The notes under the pieces are model-generated. The model ran no database searches. It saw only the letters and a program-made list of their open reading frames with translations, and was not told where the DNA came from. Both the position numbers and the translations under genes were made by a program. A stretch of DNA of 64,000 nucleotides from CALAZP01 sp964410725. GTDB taxonomy: Bacteria > Bacteroidota > Bacteroidia > Chitinophagales > Saprospiraceae. Location of the stretch: assembly GCA_964410725.1 (NCBI GenBank), contig CAYPID010000007.1:3207-67206 (forward strand), written 5' to 3'. Shown piece by piece: positions 8,980 to 17,939 of this stretch (positions are counted from its first letter, which is position 1; the number at the start of each line of letters is the position of its first letter).

Positions 8980-9453
8980 ATGAGAAAAAGAAAACCCGCA
9001 GTTAGAGTTATAAATCCAGACCCCAGATATGGTGATACGTTGGTGACTCAATTTGTGAACAACTTGATGTTCGATGGCAAAAAGGGGACTGCCCTTAGTG
9101 TGTTCTACAGTGCGATGGACATTGTCAAAGAAAAAGGTGGTGGAGAGGAAGACGAGTTGTCACTGTGGAAAAAGGCACTAAATAATGTAATTCCTTCTGT
9201 TGAGGTAAGAAGCAGAAGAATTGGAGGTGCTACTTTCCAGATTCCTACGGAGATCAGAGCTAAGCGCAAGATGTCTATTGGGATGAAATGGTTGATTAGT
9301 TTCGCAAGAAAGAGAAGTGGAAAAGGCATGGCTGAGAAATTAGCAGCTGAAATTATTGCAGCTAGTAAAGGTGAAGGAGCTGCGGTTAAGCGGAAAGAAG
9401 ATACCCATAAGATGGCGGAATCTAATAGAGCGTTTGCTCACTTCAAGGTATAA
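8980..9453 (+). CDS. rpsG: 30S ribosomal protein S7
   Basis: Primary 16S 3'-domain assembly protein, 157 residues. Begins MRKRKPAVRVINPDPRYGD and ends with the conserved KMAESNRAFAHFKV. A small insertion (EKGGGEEDELSLWKKAL) is of the size seen in Bacteroidota. Spaced 37 nt from rpsL. Confidence 0.98.
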   Translation: MRKRKPAVRVINPDPRYGDTLVTQFVNNLMFDGKKGTALSVFYSAMDIVKEKGGGEEDELSLWKKALNNVIPSVEVRSRRIGGATFQIPTEIRAKRKMSIGMKWLISFARKRSGKGMAEKLAAEIIAASKGEGAAVKRKEDTHKMAESNRAFAHFKV

Positions 9454-9489
9454 TTTTATTAATTGTAACGACCCCTTACGGGAAATATC

Positions 9490-11625
9490 ATGGCTAAGGA
9501 TTTAAAACTAACTAGAAATATTGGAATTGCAGCGCACATTGACGCAGGTAAAACTACGACTACTGAGCGTATTCTTTACTACACTGGGATAAGCCATAAA
9601 ATTGGTGAGGTTCACGATGGTGCTGCTACCATGGACTGGATGGAGCAGGAGCAGGAAAGAGGTATCACCATTACCTCAGCTGCGACTAAGACGAATTGGA
9701 ATTTCGATGGAGATTCTTATACCATCAATATTATCGATACTCCGGGTCACGTGGATTTTACAGTTGAAGTAGAGCGTTCTTTGAGGGTATTGGATGGTGT
9801 GGTTGCTTTATTCTGTGCTGTTTCTGGGGTTGAACCACAATCTGAGACAGTTTGGCGTCAGGCAAACAGATATAAAGTACCTAGAATTGGTTTCGTTAAT
9901 AAAATGGACCGTTCTGGTGCAGATTTCTTCAATGTGGTCAACGATGTAAAAACCAAGTTAGGTGCAAATGCTGTGCCTTTACAAGTTCCAATTGGTGCGG
10001 AAGAAACGTTTAAGGGAGTGGTTGATTTGATCAGCAATGAAGCTAGAATTTGGAATGACCATGATATGGGGATGACTTACGAGGTAGTTCCTATTCCTGA
10101 AGATTTGGTTGATACTGTCGCAAAATACAGGGAGTTTTTACTAGAGAATATTGCGGAGTACGATGAAACTTTAATGGAAAAGTTTTTCGAAGATCCCGAT
10201 TCTATCTCTCCTGAGGAAATAAGAACTGCGATTAGAAAGGCGGTGATTGATATCAAAATCATCCCGATGTTGTGTGGTTCTTCGTTCAAAAATAAAGGAG
10301 TTCAGGCTGTTTTAGATGCAGTATGTCGCTATATGCCATCTCCACTTGATATTGAAGCAGTAGAAGGAACTAATCCCGATACTGAAGAAGAGGTAAAGAG
10401 AAAGCCATCTGTGGATGAGCCTTTCGCTGCATTGGCTTTCAAGATTGCTACTGATCCGTACGTAGGTCGTTTGGCATTCTTTAGAGTATATTCTGGTACT
10501 TTAGATGCTGGTTCTTACGTATTAAATACAAGAAGTGGAAAGAAAGAGCGTATTTCTAGATTATATCAGATGCACTCTAATAAGCAAAATCCAATTGATA
10601 AAGTAGAAGCGGGTGACATTGCTGCAGCTGTTGGTTTCAAGGATTTGAGGACTGGTGATACTATATGTGACGAAAAGCATCCAATTGCTCTAGAGAGTAT
10701 GACCTTTCCAGATCCGGTTATTGGAATCGCTGTTGAGCCAAAGTCTCAAAAGGACTTAGATAAACTAGGAATGGGATTAGCTAAGTTGGCTGAAGAAGAT
10801 CCTACTTTCAAAGTGCGGTATGACGAGGAAACTAATCAAACTGTAATTAGCGGTATGGGTGAGTTGCACTTAGAAATCATTGTGGATAGATTAAAGAGGG
10901 AGTTCAAGGTGGAGTGTAACCAAGGGCAACCTCAGGTAAATTATAAGGAAGCTTTAACAACTACTGTTTCACATAGAGAAAGGTTAAAGAAACAGACTGG
11001 TGGTTCAGGTTTGTTTGCCGACATGGAATTTGAATTGGGTCCAGCTGATCAAGAATTTTTAGACAGCGAAGATTTCAAGAGTGGTAAGGAGAAGTTGCAG
11101 TTTATATGGGACATTGTTGGAGGTTCTATTGATAAGAACTACCAGAAACCTATAAAGGACGGTTTCAGAGCCATGATGGAAAACGGAATTTTGGCAGGTT
11201 ACAATATTGAGGCGATGAAGGTAAGAGTATTTGATGGGTCTATGCACCCAGTGGATTCAAAGCCTGTTGCGTTTGAACTTTGTGCCAAGGAAGGTTTCAG
11301 GGAGTGTGCTATGAAGACAAAGCCGGTATTGATGGAACCTATTATGAAGCTAGAGGTGGTTACTCCTGAAGAATATGTTGGTAATGTTATTGGTGATTTA
11401 AACAGAAGAAGGGGATTACCTAAGGGTCAAGAGGGTAGACCAGGTGGCGCGGTGAGTATTCAGGCTGAAGTTCCATTATCTGAAATGTTTGGATATGTTA
11501 CTTCCCTAAGAACTATTACATCTGGTAGGGCTAACTCTACTATGGAGTTTTCCCACTACAATGAAGCCCCTACAAATATTTCTAAAGAAATAATTGATAA
11601 GGCAAAGGGTGAAGTTAAAGTATAA
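9490..11625 (+). CDS. fusA: Translation elongation factor G
   Basis: Translocation GTPase, 711 residues. G1 AHIDAGKTTTTE (15-26), G3 DTPGH (83-87) and G4 NKMD (137-140) are intact, and the domain IV region around GFRAMMENGILAGY is present. In many bacteria tuf follows fusA; here rpsJ follows directly, so EF-Tu must be encoded elsewhere. The last codons overlap the region of the next promoter. Confidence 0.98.
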   Translation: MAKDLKLTRNIGIAAHIDAGKTTTTERILYYTGISHKIGEVHDGAATMDWMEQEQERGITITSAATKTNWNFDGDSYTINIIDTPGHVDFTVEVERSLRVLDGVVALFCAVSGVEPQSETVWRQANRYKVPRIGFVNKMDRSGADFFNVVNDVKTKLGANAVPLQVPIGAEETFKGVVDLISNEARIWNDHDMGMTYEVVPIPEDLVDTVAKYREFLLENIAEYDETLMEKFFEDPDSISPEEIRTAIRKAVIDIKIIPMLCGSSFKNKGVQAVLDAVCRYMPSPLDIEAVEGTNPDTEEEVKRKPSVDEPFAALAFKIATDPYVGRLAFFRVYSGTLDAGSYVLNTRSGKKERISRLYQMHSNKQNPIDKVEAGDIAAAVGFKDLRTGDTICDEKHPIALESMTFPDPVIGIAVEPKSQKDLDKLGMGLAKLAEEDPTFKVRYDEETNQTVISGMGELHLEIIVDRLKREFKVECNQGQPQVNYKEALTTTVSHRERLKKQTGGSGLFADMEFELGPADQEFLDSEDFKSGKEKLQFIWDIVGGSIDKNYQKPIKDGFRAMMENGILAGYNIEAMKVRVFDGSMHPVDSKPVAFELCAKEGFRECAMKTKPVLMEPIMKLEVVTPEEYVGNVIGDLNRRRGLPKGQEGRPGGAVSIQAEVPLSEMFGYVTSLRTITSGRANSTMEFSHYNEAPTNISKEIIDKAKGEVKV

Positions 11626-11630
11626 GTTAT

Positions 11631-11667
11631 TATATTTGCACCGCTTTAGCCAATTGAACGCAATTGG
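11631..11667 (+). promoter_or_regulatory. Promoter -7 element and leader hairpin before rpsJ
   Basis: TATATTTG at 11631-11638 matches the -7 consensus just 6 nt after the fusA stop; no good -33 TTTG is seen. The leader then contains a perfect hairpin CCAATTG (11650-11656), loop AACG, CAATTGG (11661-11667), extendable by one G-U pair. It lies 46 nt before the rpsJ start. Confidence 0.65.
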
Positions 11668-11713
11668 TGAATTGTTAGACTAATTTAAAAATTGAAATAA
11701 TTTCATTTAAGGC

Positions 11714-12022
11714 ATGAATCAGAAAATCAGAATCAAGCTACGCTCCTACGACCACTCGTTAGTGGATAAATCCACGGAGAAAATTGTTAAAACGGTTCGA
11801 AACAGCGGGGCTGTAGTTACAGGTCCGATTCCGCTGCCCACAGAGAAAAAAATCTTTACAGTACTGCGTTCTCCGCACGTCAACAAGAAATCTCGTGAGC
11901 AGTTCCAGTTGAGAACTCACAAGCGCCTTATTGAAATATACACACCTACGCAAAAGACAGTCGATGCATTGTCTAAATTAGAGTTGCCTAGTGGTGTTGA
12001 TATTCAAGTTAAGTTGACGTAA
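11714..12022 (+). CDS. rpsJ: 30S ribosomal protein S10 (NusE)
   Basis: 102 residues; also the NusE partner in transcription antitermination. Shows MNQKIRIKLRSYDHSLVDKS and LRSPHVNKKSREQFQ, the conserved loop. First gene of the S10-type section. Its spelling uses more CGC/GCG-type codons than the flanking genes. Confidence 0.98.
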   Translation: MNQKIRIKLRSYDHSLVDKSTEKIVKTVRNSGAVVTGPIPLPTEKKIFTVLRSPHVNKKSREQFQLRTHKRLIEIYTPTQKTVDALSKLELPSGVDIQVKLT

Positions 12023-12212
12023 TTATTGAATCATATAGATTCCAGGCCGAGACGCTAAATTTTGGAAACTGATAGTCAGATTGACATTAAGTCCAAAACT
12101 CAAGTTACCTTCCTATCAACTCGTTTCCCGAGTTTAGTGTCTTCCCGAAAAGTATAAAAAATTATAGATGGCTCATTTTTCGCAAAATGGGTAAAAATTA
12201 AATTTTAATCTG
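12023..12212 (+). promoter_or_regulatory. Long rpsJ-rplC spacer with a hairpin next to the rplC start
   Basis: 190 nt without a gene, the longest spacer in the ribosomal cluster. CTCATTTT (12172-12179), loop TCGC, AAAATGGG (12184-12191) forms an 8-bp stem with one G-U pair, ending 21 nt before the rplC ATG. No TAnnTTTG box was found, so this looks like an RNA leader within the transcript rather than a new promoter. Confidence 0.45.
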
Positions 12213-12836
12213 ATGAACGGATTAATTGGAAAGAAAAAAGGAATGACAAGTATATTCGATACCAATGGTAGGAATATTCCTTGTACTGTTTTGGAGATGG
12301 GGCCATGTGTGGTGACCCAGGTAAAGTCAGCTGATTCTGATGGATATAGCTCTCTTCAATTGGCTTTCGATGATGCCCGAGTTAAAAATACAACCAAATC
12401 CATGCAGGGTCATTTCGAAAAGGCCGGTACTGCTCCTAAAAGGAAGTTGGTTGAATTTAGAAACTCTTCTTTGACTGATAAGAATCTCGGAGACTTAATT
12501 AAGGTGGATGAGGTTTTTCAGGAAGGTGATTTGGTGGCTGCTGTGGGTACCTCTAAAGGTAAGGGTTTCCAAGGGGTTGTGAAGCGACATGGTTTTAGTG
12601 GGGTAAATGATGCTACTCACGGACAGCACAACAGACAGCGGGCTCCAGGATCAGTTGGTGCGGCGTCTTTTCCTGCGAAAGTTTTCAAAGGTTTAAGAAT
12701 GGCTGGTAGAACTGGTGGAGATAGAATTAAGATTAAGAATCTCAAAGTGGTAAGGATTTTTGCTGACCAAAATATCATTTTGGTAAAGGGTGCGGTTCCG
12801 GGTCACATTGGTTCTTATGTAGTTTTAGAAAAATAA
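12213..12836 (+). CDS. rplC: 50S ribosomal protein L3
   Basis: Early assembly protein near the peptidyl-transferase centre, 207 residues. The long loop with GQHNRQRAPGSVGA contains the glutamine position methylated by PrmB in other bacteria. Starts MNGLIGKKKGMTSIFD. Confidence 0.98.
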   Translation: MNGLIGKKKGMTSIFDTNGRNIPCTVLEMGPCVVTQVKSADSDGYSSLQLAFDDARVKNTTKSMQGHFEKAGTAPKRKLVEFRNSSLTDKNLGDLIKVDEVFQEGDLVAAVGTSKGKGFQGVVKRHGFSGVNDATHGQHNRQRAPGSVGAASFPAKVFKGLRMAGRTGGDRIKIKNLKVVRIFADQNIILVKGAVPGHIGSYVVLEK

Positions 12837-12863
12837 AAGTTTAGGCTTTATAAATAATCTGTA

Positions 12864-13493
12864 ATGAAAGTCGATGTTTTAAATATTAGTGGAAAGCCAA
12901 CTGGTCGGCAGGTAGAATTACCAGCTGAGATTTTCGGAGTTACGCCAAATGAGCACGTTGTTTACCTCAGTGTTAAGCAATATTTAGCTAATCAGCGTCA
13001 GGGTACCCACAAGGCTAAGGATAGAGGTGAGATTTCTGGTTCAACTCGTAAGTTAAAAAAGCAGAAGGGAACTGGTGGGGCTAGAGCTGGTAGTATTAAA
13101 AATCCCTTATTTAGAGGCGGTGGACGTATTTTTGGCCCTCAACCTCGTAACTATGGTTTCAAACTAAATAAAAAGGTAAAGAAACTAGCTAGATTAAGTG
13201 TTCTTTCTGACCGTGCAGCTAATGGTAATATTAAGGTTATTGAGGACTTCACATTTGATGCTCCAAAGACCAAATCTTTTGTAAATATTTTGCAGGCTTT
13301 AGGTGTTAGTAATGGTAAATCACTGCTTGTTACTGCTGAGTTAGATCACAATGTTGCTTTATCTGCCAGAAATTTACCTGATGCAAGGATTTCAAAGGCC
13401 TCGGATTTAAACACCTACGAAATGCTCTGGGCAAGTAATTTGATTATTTCTGAGGAATCTATTGAAAAACTAAAATCAACGCTTACCAAATAA
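12864..13493 (+). CDS. rplD: 50S ribosomal protein L4
   Basis: Tunnel protein of 209 residues with the extended loop KQKGTGGARAGS..FRGGGRIFGPQPR that lines the exit tunnel. In Escherichia coli L4 represses the S10 operon; whether it acts on the leader hairpins here is unknown. Confidence 0.98.
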   Translation: MKVDVLNISGKPTGRQVELPAEIFGVTPNEHVVYLSVKQYLANQRQGTHKAKDRGEISGSTRKLKKQKGTGGARAGSIKNPLFRGGGRIFGPQPRNYGFKLNKKVKKLARLSVLSDRAANGNIKVIEDFTFDAPKTKSFVNILQALGVSNGKSLLVTAELDHNVALSARNLPDARISKASDLNTYEMLWASNLIISEESIEKLKSTLTK

Positions 13494-13513
13494 GGGGCGT
13501 AAAACAATAAGTT

Positions 13514-13810
13514 ATGTCAAGGACTATTTTAATCAAACCTATTATAACTGAGAAAGCTGAGCAAATCAGTGAGCGTAATAATAGTTATTCTTTTGTTGTA
13601 GATCGTAAGGCAAACAAGATTGAAATTAAAAAGGCTGTAGAAGCTATGTACAGTGTTGCTGTAGAGAGCGTTAATACTTTAGTAATGCCTGCAAAGTCTA
13701 AAACAAGGTCTTCTCGTTCAGGTGTTGTTGAGGGGCGTAAGCCCGCTTTTAAAAAGGCAATTGTTAAGCTTGGAGAGGGTGAGGAGATTGATTTTTTTGG
13801 AGATTTATAA
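13514..13810 (+). CDS. rplW: 50S ribosomal protein L23
   Basis: 98-residue protein at the tunnel exit, the docking site for trigger factor and SRP. Shows IIKPIITEKAEQ-type start (ILIKPIITEKAEQISE) and the loop SKTRSSRSGVVEGRKPAFKK. Confidence 0.97.
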   Translation: MSRTILIKPIITEKAEQISERNNSYSFVVDRKANKIEIKKAVEAMYSVAVESVNTLVMPAKSKTRSSRSGVVEGRKPAFKKAIVKLGEGEEIDFFGDL

Positions 13811-13840
13811 TTTTTGTTAAAGTAAAAGAAACTGTAAGTA

Positions 13841-14665
13841 ATGCCAGTTAAAAAACATAAGCCGGTTACTCCAGGTACGAGATTCAGAATCTCCAATACT
13901 TTTGAAGCTATAACTACGGATAAGCCCGAAAAGTCTTTGTTGGCGCCTCATAAGAAATCCGGGGGACGTAACAATCAGGGTAGAAGAACTGTAAGGAATG
14001 TTGGTGGTGGTCACAAGAGACGTTATAGAATCATTGATTTCAAAAGGGATAAAGAGGGGATGGTTGCAGTAGTTAAGACTATTGAGTACGATCCGAATCG
14101 TTCTGCTTTTATTTCTTTGGTAGAGTACAAGGACGGTGAGAAGCGGTACATTATTGCGCCTAATAAGATAAAGGTCGGCGATGAGATAGTGTCTGGAAAG
14201 GATGCTACTCCTAATATCGGTAATACAATGTATCTCAAGGATATTCCATTAGGGTCTGATATTCACGCTATTGAGCTTCAGCCTGGAAAAGGTGCTGCGA
14301 TGGCGAGAAGTGCGGGTACTTATGGTACTCTTATGGGGCGCGAAGGGAAGTATGCTACTGTAAAGTTACCATCTGGTGAAGTACGTAGGGTGTTGTTGAC
14401 TTGCAAAGCTACAATCGGTACTACTGGAAATCCTGATCATGGATTGGAGGTGCTTGGTAAGGCAGGTCGTAGTAGATGGTTGGGTAGAAGACCTAGAACA
14501 AGAGGTGTGGCTATGAACCCGGTTGATCACCCCATGGGTGGTGGTGAGGGTAGATCCTCAGGAGGTCATCCAAGGTCACGTAATGGCCAGATGGCAAAAG
14601 GTGAGAAGACTAGAAATACCAATAAGCATTCATCTAAATTAATTATTACAAGAAGAAAGAAGTAA
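13841..14665 (+). CDS. rplB: 50S ribosomal protein L2
   Basis: 274 residues, the largest core 50S protein. The functionally critical region NPVDHPMGGGEGRSSGGHP is intact, as is RNNQGRRTVRNVGGGHKR near the N-terminus. Confidence 0.98.
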   Translation: MPVKKHKPVTPGTRFRISNTFEAITTDKPEKSLLAPHKKSGGRNNQGRRTVRNVGGGHKRRYRIIDFKRDKEGMVAVVKTIEYDPNRSAFISLVEYKDGEKRYIIAPNKIKVGDEIVSGKDATPNIGNTMYLKDIPLGSDIHAIELQPGKGAAMARSAGTYGTLMGREGKYATVKLPSGEVRRVLLTCKATIGTTGNPDHGLEVLGKAGRSRWLGRRPRTRGVAMNPVDHPMGGGEGRSSGGHPRSRNGQMAKGEKTRNTNKHSSKLIITRRKK

Positions 14666-14691
14666 CTTCTTTTTGATATAAAAGAATAGTA

Positions 14692-14958
14692 ATGGCTAGA
14701 TCAATTAAAAAAGGACCATATGTTTTCCATAAGTTGATGGAAAAAGTTGCTAAATCTAAGGAATCCAGTAAAAAGGGTGTAATCAAGACCTGGTCAAGGG
14801 CCTCAATGATTATTCCGGACATGGTAGGTGAGACTATCGCTGTCCATAATGGTAAGACTTTTGTACCCGTATATGTAACGGAAAATATGGTTGGTCATAA
14901 ATTAGGTGAATTTTCACCTACTAGAACGTATAAGGGACATTCAGGAAACAGAAAATAA
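14692..14958 (+). CDS. rpsS: 30S ribosomal protein S19
   Basis: 88 residues; forms a complex with S13 in the small-subunit head. Shows ARSIKKGPYV, TWSRASMIIPDMVG and GHKLGEFSPTRTYKGH. Confidence 0.98.
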   Translation: MARSIKKGPYVFHKLMEKVAKSKESSKKGVIKTWSRASMIIPDMVGETIAVHNGKTFVPVYVTENMVGHKLGEFSPTRTYKGHSGNRK

Positions 14959-14997
14959 AATCCGGCTCAATAGGCTGAACTAAATAGATTGTAAGAA

Positions 14998-15405
14998 ATG
15001 GAAGCTGTATCAAAACTTAGAAACATACCGATGTCCGCGCGAAAAATGCGTTTGGTGGTGGATATCATCAGAGGTAAAGATGTCGATCAGGCATTGGATA
15101 TTTTAAAGTTTACCAAAAAAGAAGCTGCTGTTTGGGTGGAGAAGGCATTGCTTTCTGCGATTTCCAATTGGGAGAATAAGAACAGTGGTGCGGCGGATGC
15201 TGATCCGGATAGTTTGTTTGTCAAGGAGATTTTTTCGGATCAAGGCAGTATGTTGAAGCGTTTCAGACCTGCACCTCATGGTAGAGCTCATAGAATTAGA
15301 AAACACACCAACCATGTTACCATTGTAGTTGATAGCAGGGTCCCAGTAGGACCTGTTGTAGATGATGCGGTAGAGGTTGAGGAAGTTGAGACATCTGAAG
15401 ATTAA
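14998..15405 (+). CDS. rplV: 50S ribosomal protein L22
   Basis: 135 residues. The core ends with the tunnel hairpin region (KRFRPAPHGRAHRIRKHTNH) and is followed by an extra acidic tail of about 20 residues (DDAVEVEEVETSED), an extension to the usual about 110-residue protein. The tail has no assigned role. Confidence 0.97.
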   Translation: MEAVSKLRNIPMSARKMRLVVDIIRGKDVDQALDILKFTKKEAAVWVEKALLSAISNWENKNSGAADADPDSLFVKEIFSDQGSMLKRFRPAPHGRAHRIRKHTNHVTIVVDSRVPVGPVVDDAVEVEEVETSED

Positions 15406-15438
15406 GAATTTTTAAACTAAATTATACCATAAAAGATT

Positions 15439-16161
15439 ATGGGTCAAAAGACAAATCCAATAGGCAATAGGCTAGGAATCATCAGAGGATGGGATTCTAA
15501 CTGGTTTGGTGGTAAGAATTATTCTGATAAGGTTGTTGAAGATGAGAACATCAGAACCTATATCGATGCCCGAATTCCAAAAGGCGGTTTAGCACGTATA
15601 ATTATTGAGCGTACTCTAAAGAGAGTAACAGTAACTATCCATACTTCCCGTCCTGGTATTATCATAGGGAAAGGTGGCCAAGAGGTGGATAGGATTAAGG
15701 AGGAGTTGAAAAAGCTTACCTCGAAGGATATTCAGATCAATATCGTTGAAATCCGTAAGCCTGAATTAGACGCTGCTATTGTTGCTGAGTCCATTGCCAA
15801 ACAACTGGAGGCTAGAGTAAACTATAGACGTGCTATCAAGATGGCTATACAATCCACTATGAGGGGTGCTGCTGAGGGTATTAAGGTTAGGATTAGTGGT
15901 AGGTTGAATGGTGCGGAAATGGCCAGAACTGAGGAGTACAAAGAGGGAAGAACTCCGTTGCACACCTTTAGAGCTGACATTGACTATTCTTTAAAAGAGG
16001 CTTTGACAGTTTATGGTAAAATCGGGATTAAGGTTTGGATTTGCAAAGGGGAGGTGTTTGGTAAGCGTGATTTGTCTCCACATGTTGGAACTCCTCAGAA
16101 TGAGAGAGGAGGTGCTCCTAAGGGACAGAGAAGAGCACCGAGAAATCAGAAGAGACGGTAA
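15439..16161 (+). CDS. rpsC: 30S ribosomal protein S3
   Basis: 240 residues with a KH domain (GIIIGKGGQEVDRIKEELK) at the mRNA entry site, part of the ribosomal helicase. The C-terminus is a basic glycine/arginine tail (NERGGAPKGQRRAPRNQKRR). Confidence 0.98.
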   Translation: MGQKTNPIGNRLGIIRGWDSNWFGGKNYSDKVVEDENIRTYIDARIPKGGLARIIIERTLKRVTVTIHTSRPGIIIGKGGQEVDRIKEELKKLTSKDIQINIVEIRKPELDAAIVAESIAKQLEARVNYRRAIKMAIQSTMRGAAEGIKVRISGRLNGAEMARTEEYKEGRTPLHTFRADIDYSLKEALTVYGKIGIKVWICKGEVFGKRDLSPHVGTPQNERGGAPKGQRRAPRNQKRR

Positions 16162-16189
16162 TTCATTGTTGATAGAAAATTAAGGTAAA

Positions 16190-16609
16190 ATGTTACAGCC
16201 GAAAAGAACTAAATATCGCAAGCAGCAAAAGGGAAGAAATAGTGGTATTTCCTATAAAGGTCACACTGTTGATTTCGGGTCTTTTGGTTTGAAGGCGATT
16301 ACAAATGGTAGAATAACCAATAGACAGATTGAAGCAGCTCGTATTGCGATGACCCGTTATATGAAGAGAGAGGGTAAAGTTTGGATTAGGATATTTCCAG
16401 ATAAGCCTATAACTGCTAAGCCACAGGAAGTTCGTATGGGTAAGGGTAAGGGTGCTTTAGATCATTGGGTTGCTCAGGTTAAGGCTGGCCGTATCATGTT
16501 TGAGATGGATGGTGTGCCTTACGAGACTGCGAGTGAAGCGCTTAGATTGGCTGCTCAGAAGTTACCTGTCTTAACTAAAATTGTCACTAGACCTGACTTT
16601 TCAGAATAA
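16190..16609 (+). CDS. rplP: 50S ribosomal protein L16
   Basis: 139 residues; helps position the A-site tRNA. Shows MLQPKRTKYRKQQKGRN and MGKGKGALDHWVAQVKAGR. Confidence 0.98.
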   Translation: MLQPKRTKYRKQQKGRNSGISYKGHTVDFGSFGLKAITNGRITNRQIEAARIAMTRYMKREGKVWIRIFPDKPITAKPQEVRMGKGKGALDHWVAQVKAGRIMFEMDGVPYETASEALRLAAQKLPVLTKIVTRPDFSE

Positions 16610-16635
16610 ATTATTCAGTATATAACTGCTTACAA

Positions 16636-16896
16636 ATGGCAACTAAGAAATATTTAGAGTTACAAGAATTTACTCCTGAGGAGTTAGCTAATGAGATTAA
16701 GGAAACGCGCACACAGTATCAGAAGCTTAAGTTCGACCATAGCATCAAAGGTCTTGATAATCCTCTTGTGCTAAGGGAAGTTAGAAGAGATATAGCTCGT
16801 TTGGAAACCGAGGCGAGGAGAAGAGAAATGGCTGAAATGTCTCCTGAGCAAATTGCTAATAGAAGTAAAATAAGAAAAAGAAGAGCTAATAAATAA
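16636..16896 (+). CDS. rpmC: 50S ribosomal protein L29
   Basis: 86 residues, longer than the usual 60-70: the coiled-coil core (ETRTQYQKLKFDHSIKGLDN, VRRDIARLETEARRRE) has a C-terminal basic extension ending in KIRKRRANK. Six nt before rpsQ. Confidence 0.95.
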   Translation: MATKKYLELQEFTPEELANEIKETRTQYQKLKFDHSIKGLDNPLVLREVRRDIARLETEARRREMAEMSPEQIANRSKIRKRRANK

Positions 16897-16902
16897 AGTG
16901 AA

Positions 16903-17160
16903 ATGACACAAAGGAATATTAGAAAGACTAGAACAGGTGTTGTCTCCAGTAATAAAATGGATAAAACTATTTCTGTGACTGTAGAGCGGAAATTAAGACA
17001 CCCTATCTATGGAAAATTTGTAAAAAAGTCTAAGAAGTTTATGGCTCATGACGAAAACAACGATTGCAATATCGGAGACACGGTTACCATTATGGAAACT
17101 AGGCCTTTGAGTAAGCTTAAGCGTTGGAGGTTGGTAGAGGTTATAGAGCGGGCTAAGTAA
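16903..17160 (+). CDS. rpsQ: 30S ribosomal protein S17
   Basis: 85-residue OB-fold 16S-binding protein. Shows RKTRTGVVSSNKMDKTISV and the conserved GDTVTIMETRPLSKLKRWRL. Confidence 0.98.
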   Translation: MTQRNIRKTRTGVVSSNKMDKTISVTVERKLRHPIYGKFVKKSKKFMAHDENNDCNIGDTVTIMETRPLSKLKRWRLVEVIERAK

Positions 17161-17196
17161 TTGACAAACTGTTAAGAATTATAAAATTTAACTGTA

Positions 17197-17562
17197 ATGA
17201 TACAGCAAGAATCAAGATTAAGAGTTGCTGACAACTCTGGTGCCAAAGAAGTTCTTTGTATTCGTGTATTAGGCGGATCAAAAAGAAGGTATGCCTCAAT
17301 AGGGGATCAGATTGTGGTTACCGTAAAGGATGCCTCCCCAGGTGGCGTAAAGAAGGGTACCGTTTCTAAGGCTGTTATAGTTCGAACTAAGAAGGAAATT
17401 AGGAGACGTGATGGCTCTTATATCCGTTTTGACGATAATGCGTGTGTTTTGCTCAATCAAGCTGATGAACCCAGGGGTACTCGTATCTTTGGTCCTGTTG
17501 CAAGGGAGTTGAGGGAGCGCGATTATATGAGAATTGTTTCTCTTGCTCCAGAAGTATTATAA
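17197..17562 (+). CDS. rplN: 50S ribosomal protein L14
   Basis: 121 residues; forms an intersubunit bridge and is the docking site of the silencing factor RsfS. Starts MIQQESRLRVADNSGAKE and ends FGPVARELRERDYMRIVSLA. Confidence 0.98.
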   Translation: MIQQESRLRVADNSGAKEVLCIRVLGGSKRRYASIGDQIVVTVKDASPGGVKKGTVSKAVIVRTKKEIRRRDGSYIRFDDNACVLLNQADEPRGTRIFGPVARELRERDYMRIVSLAPEVL

Positions 17563-17582
17563 AAGCTATAATTTAGATTATC

Positions 17583-17939
17583 ATGGCAATCAAGAATAAA
17601 AAGAAATTCCAGGTTAACTCTGGTAAGGTAAAAATCAAAAAGGGGGACAAGGTATTTGTTATCTCTGGTTCTTACAAGGACAGAACTAAAGTCAGAGAGG
17701 TATTAGAGGTTTTTCCCACCAAGAATAGGGCAATCGTTGAGGACGTTAATATCGCTAAAAAGCATACCAAGCCGACTCAGGACAATCCAGGAGGTATTAA
17801 TGAAATTCCTACGCCTATCCACATTTCAAATTTGATGTTGGCTGATCCTAAAGATAATGTTCCTACAAGAGTAGGCAGAAGAGAAGAGGACGGTAAGTTG
17901 GTTAGATTTTCTAAGAAATCAGGAGAAATTATAAGATAA
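17583..17939 (+). CDS. rplX: 50S ribosomal protein L24
   Basis: 118-residue KOW-domain protein, an assembly initiator. KOW signature KKGDKVFVISGSYKDRTKV; VEDVNIAKKHTKP follows. Its stop shares one base with the rplE start (TAATG), so the two are translationally coupled. Confidence 0.98.
   Translation: MAIKNKKKFQVNSGKVKIKKGDKVFVISGSYKDRTKVREVLEVFPTKNRAIVEDVNIAKKHTKPTQDNPGGINEIPTPIHISNLMLADPKDNVPTRVGRREEDGKLVRFSKKSGEIIR

Noticed and set aside
12050..12060. Promoter box in the rpsJ-rplC spacer (TAAATTTTG)
   Set aside because: The spacing between TA and TTTG is three nucleotides, one too many for TAnnTTTG, and no -33 TTTG is present.
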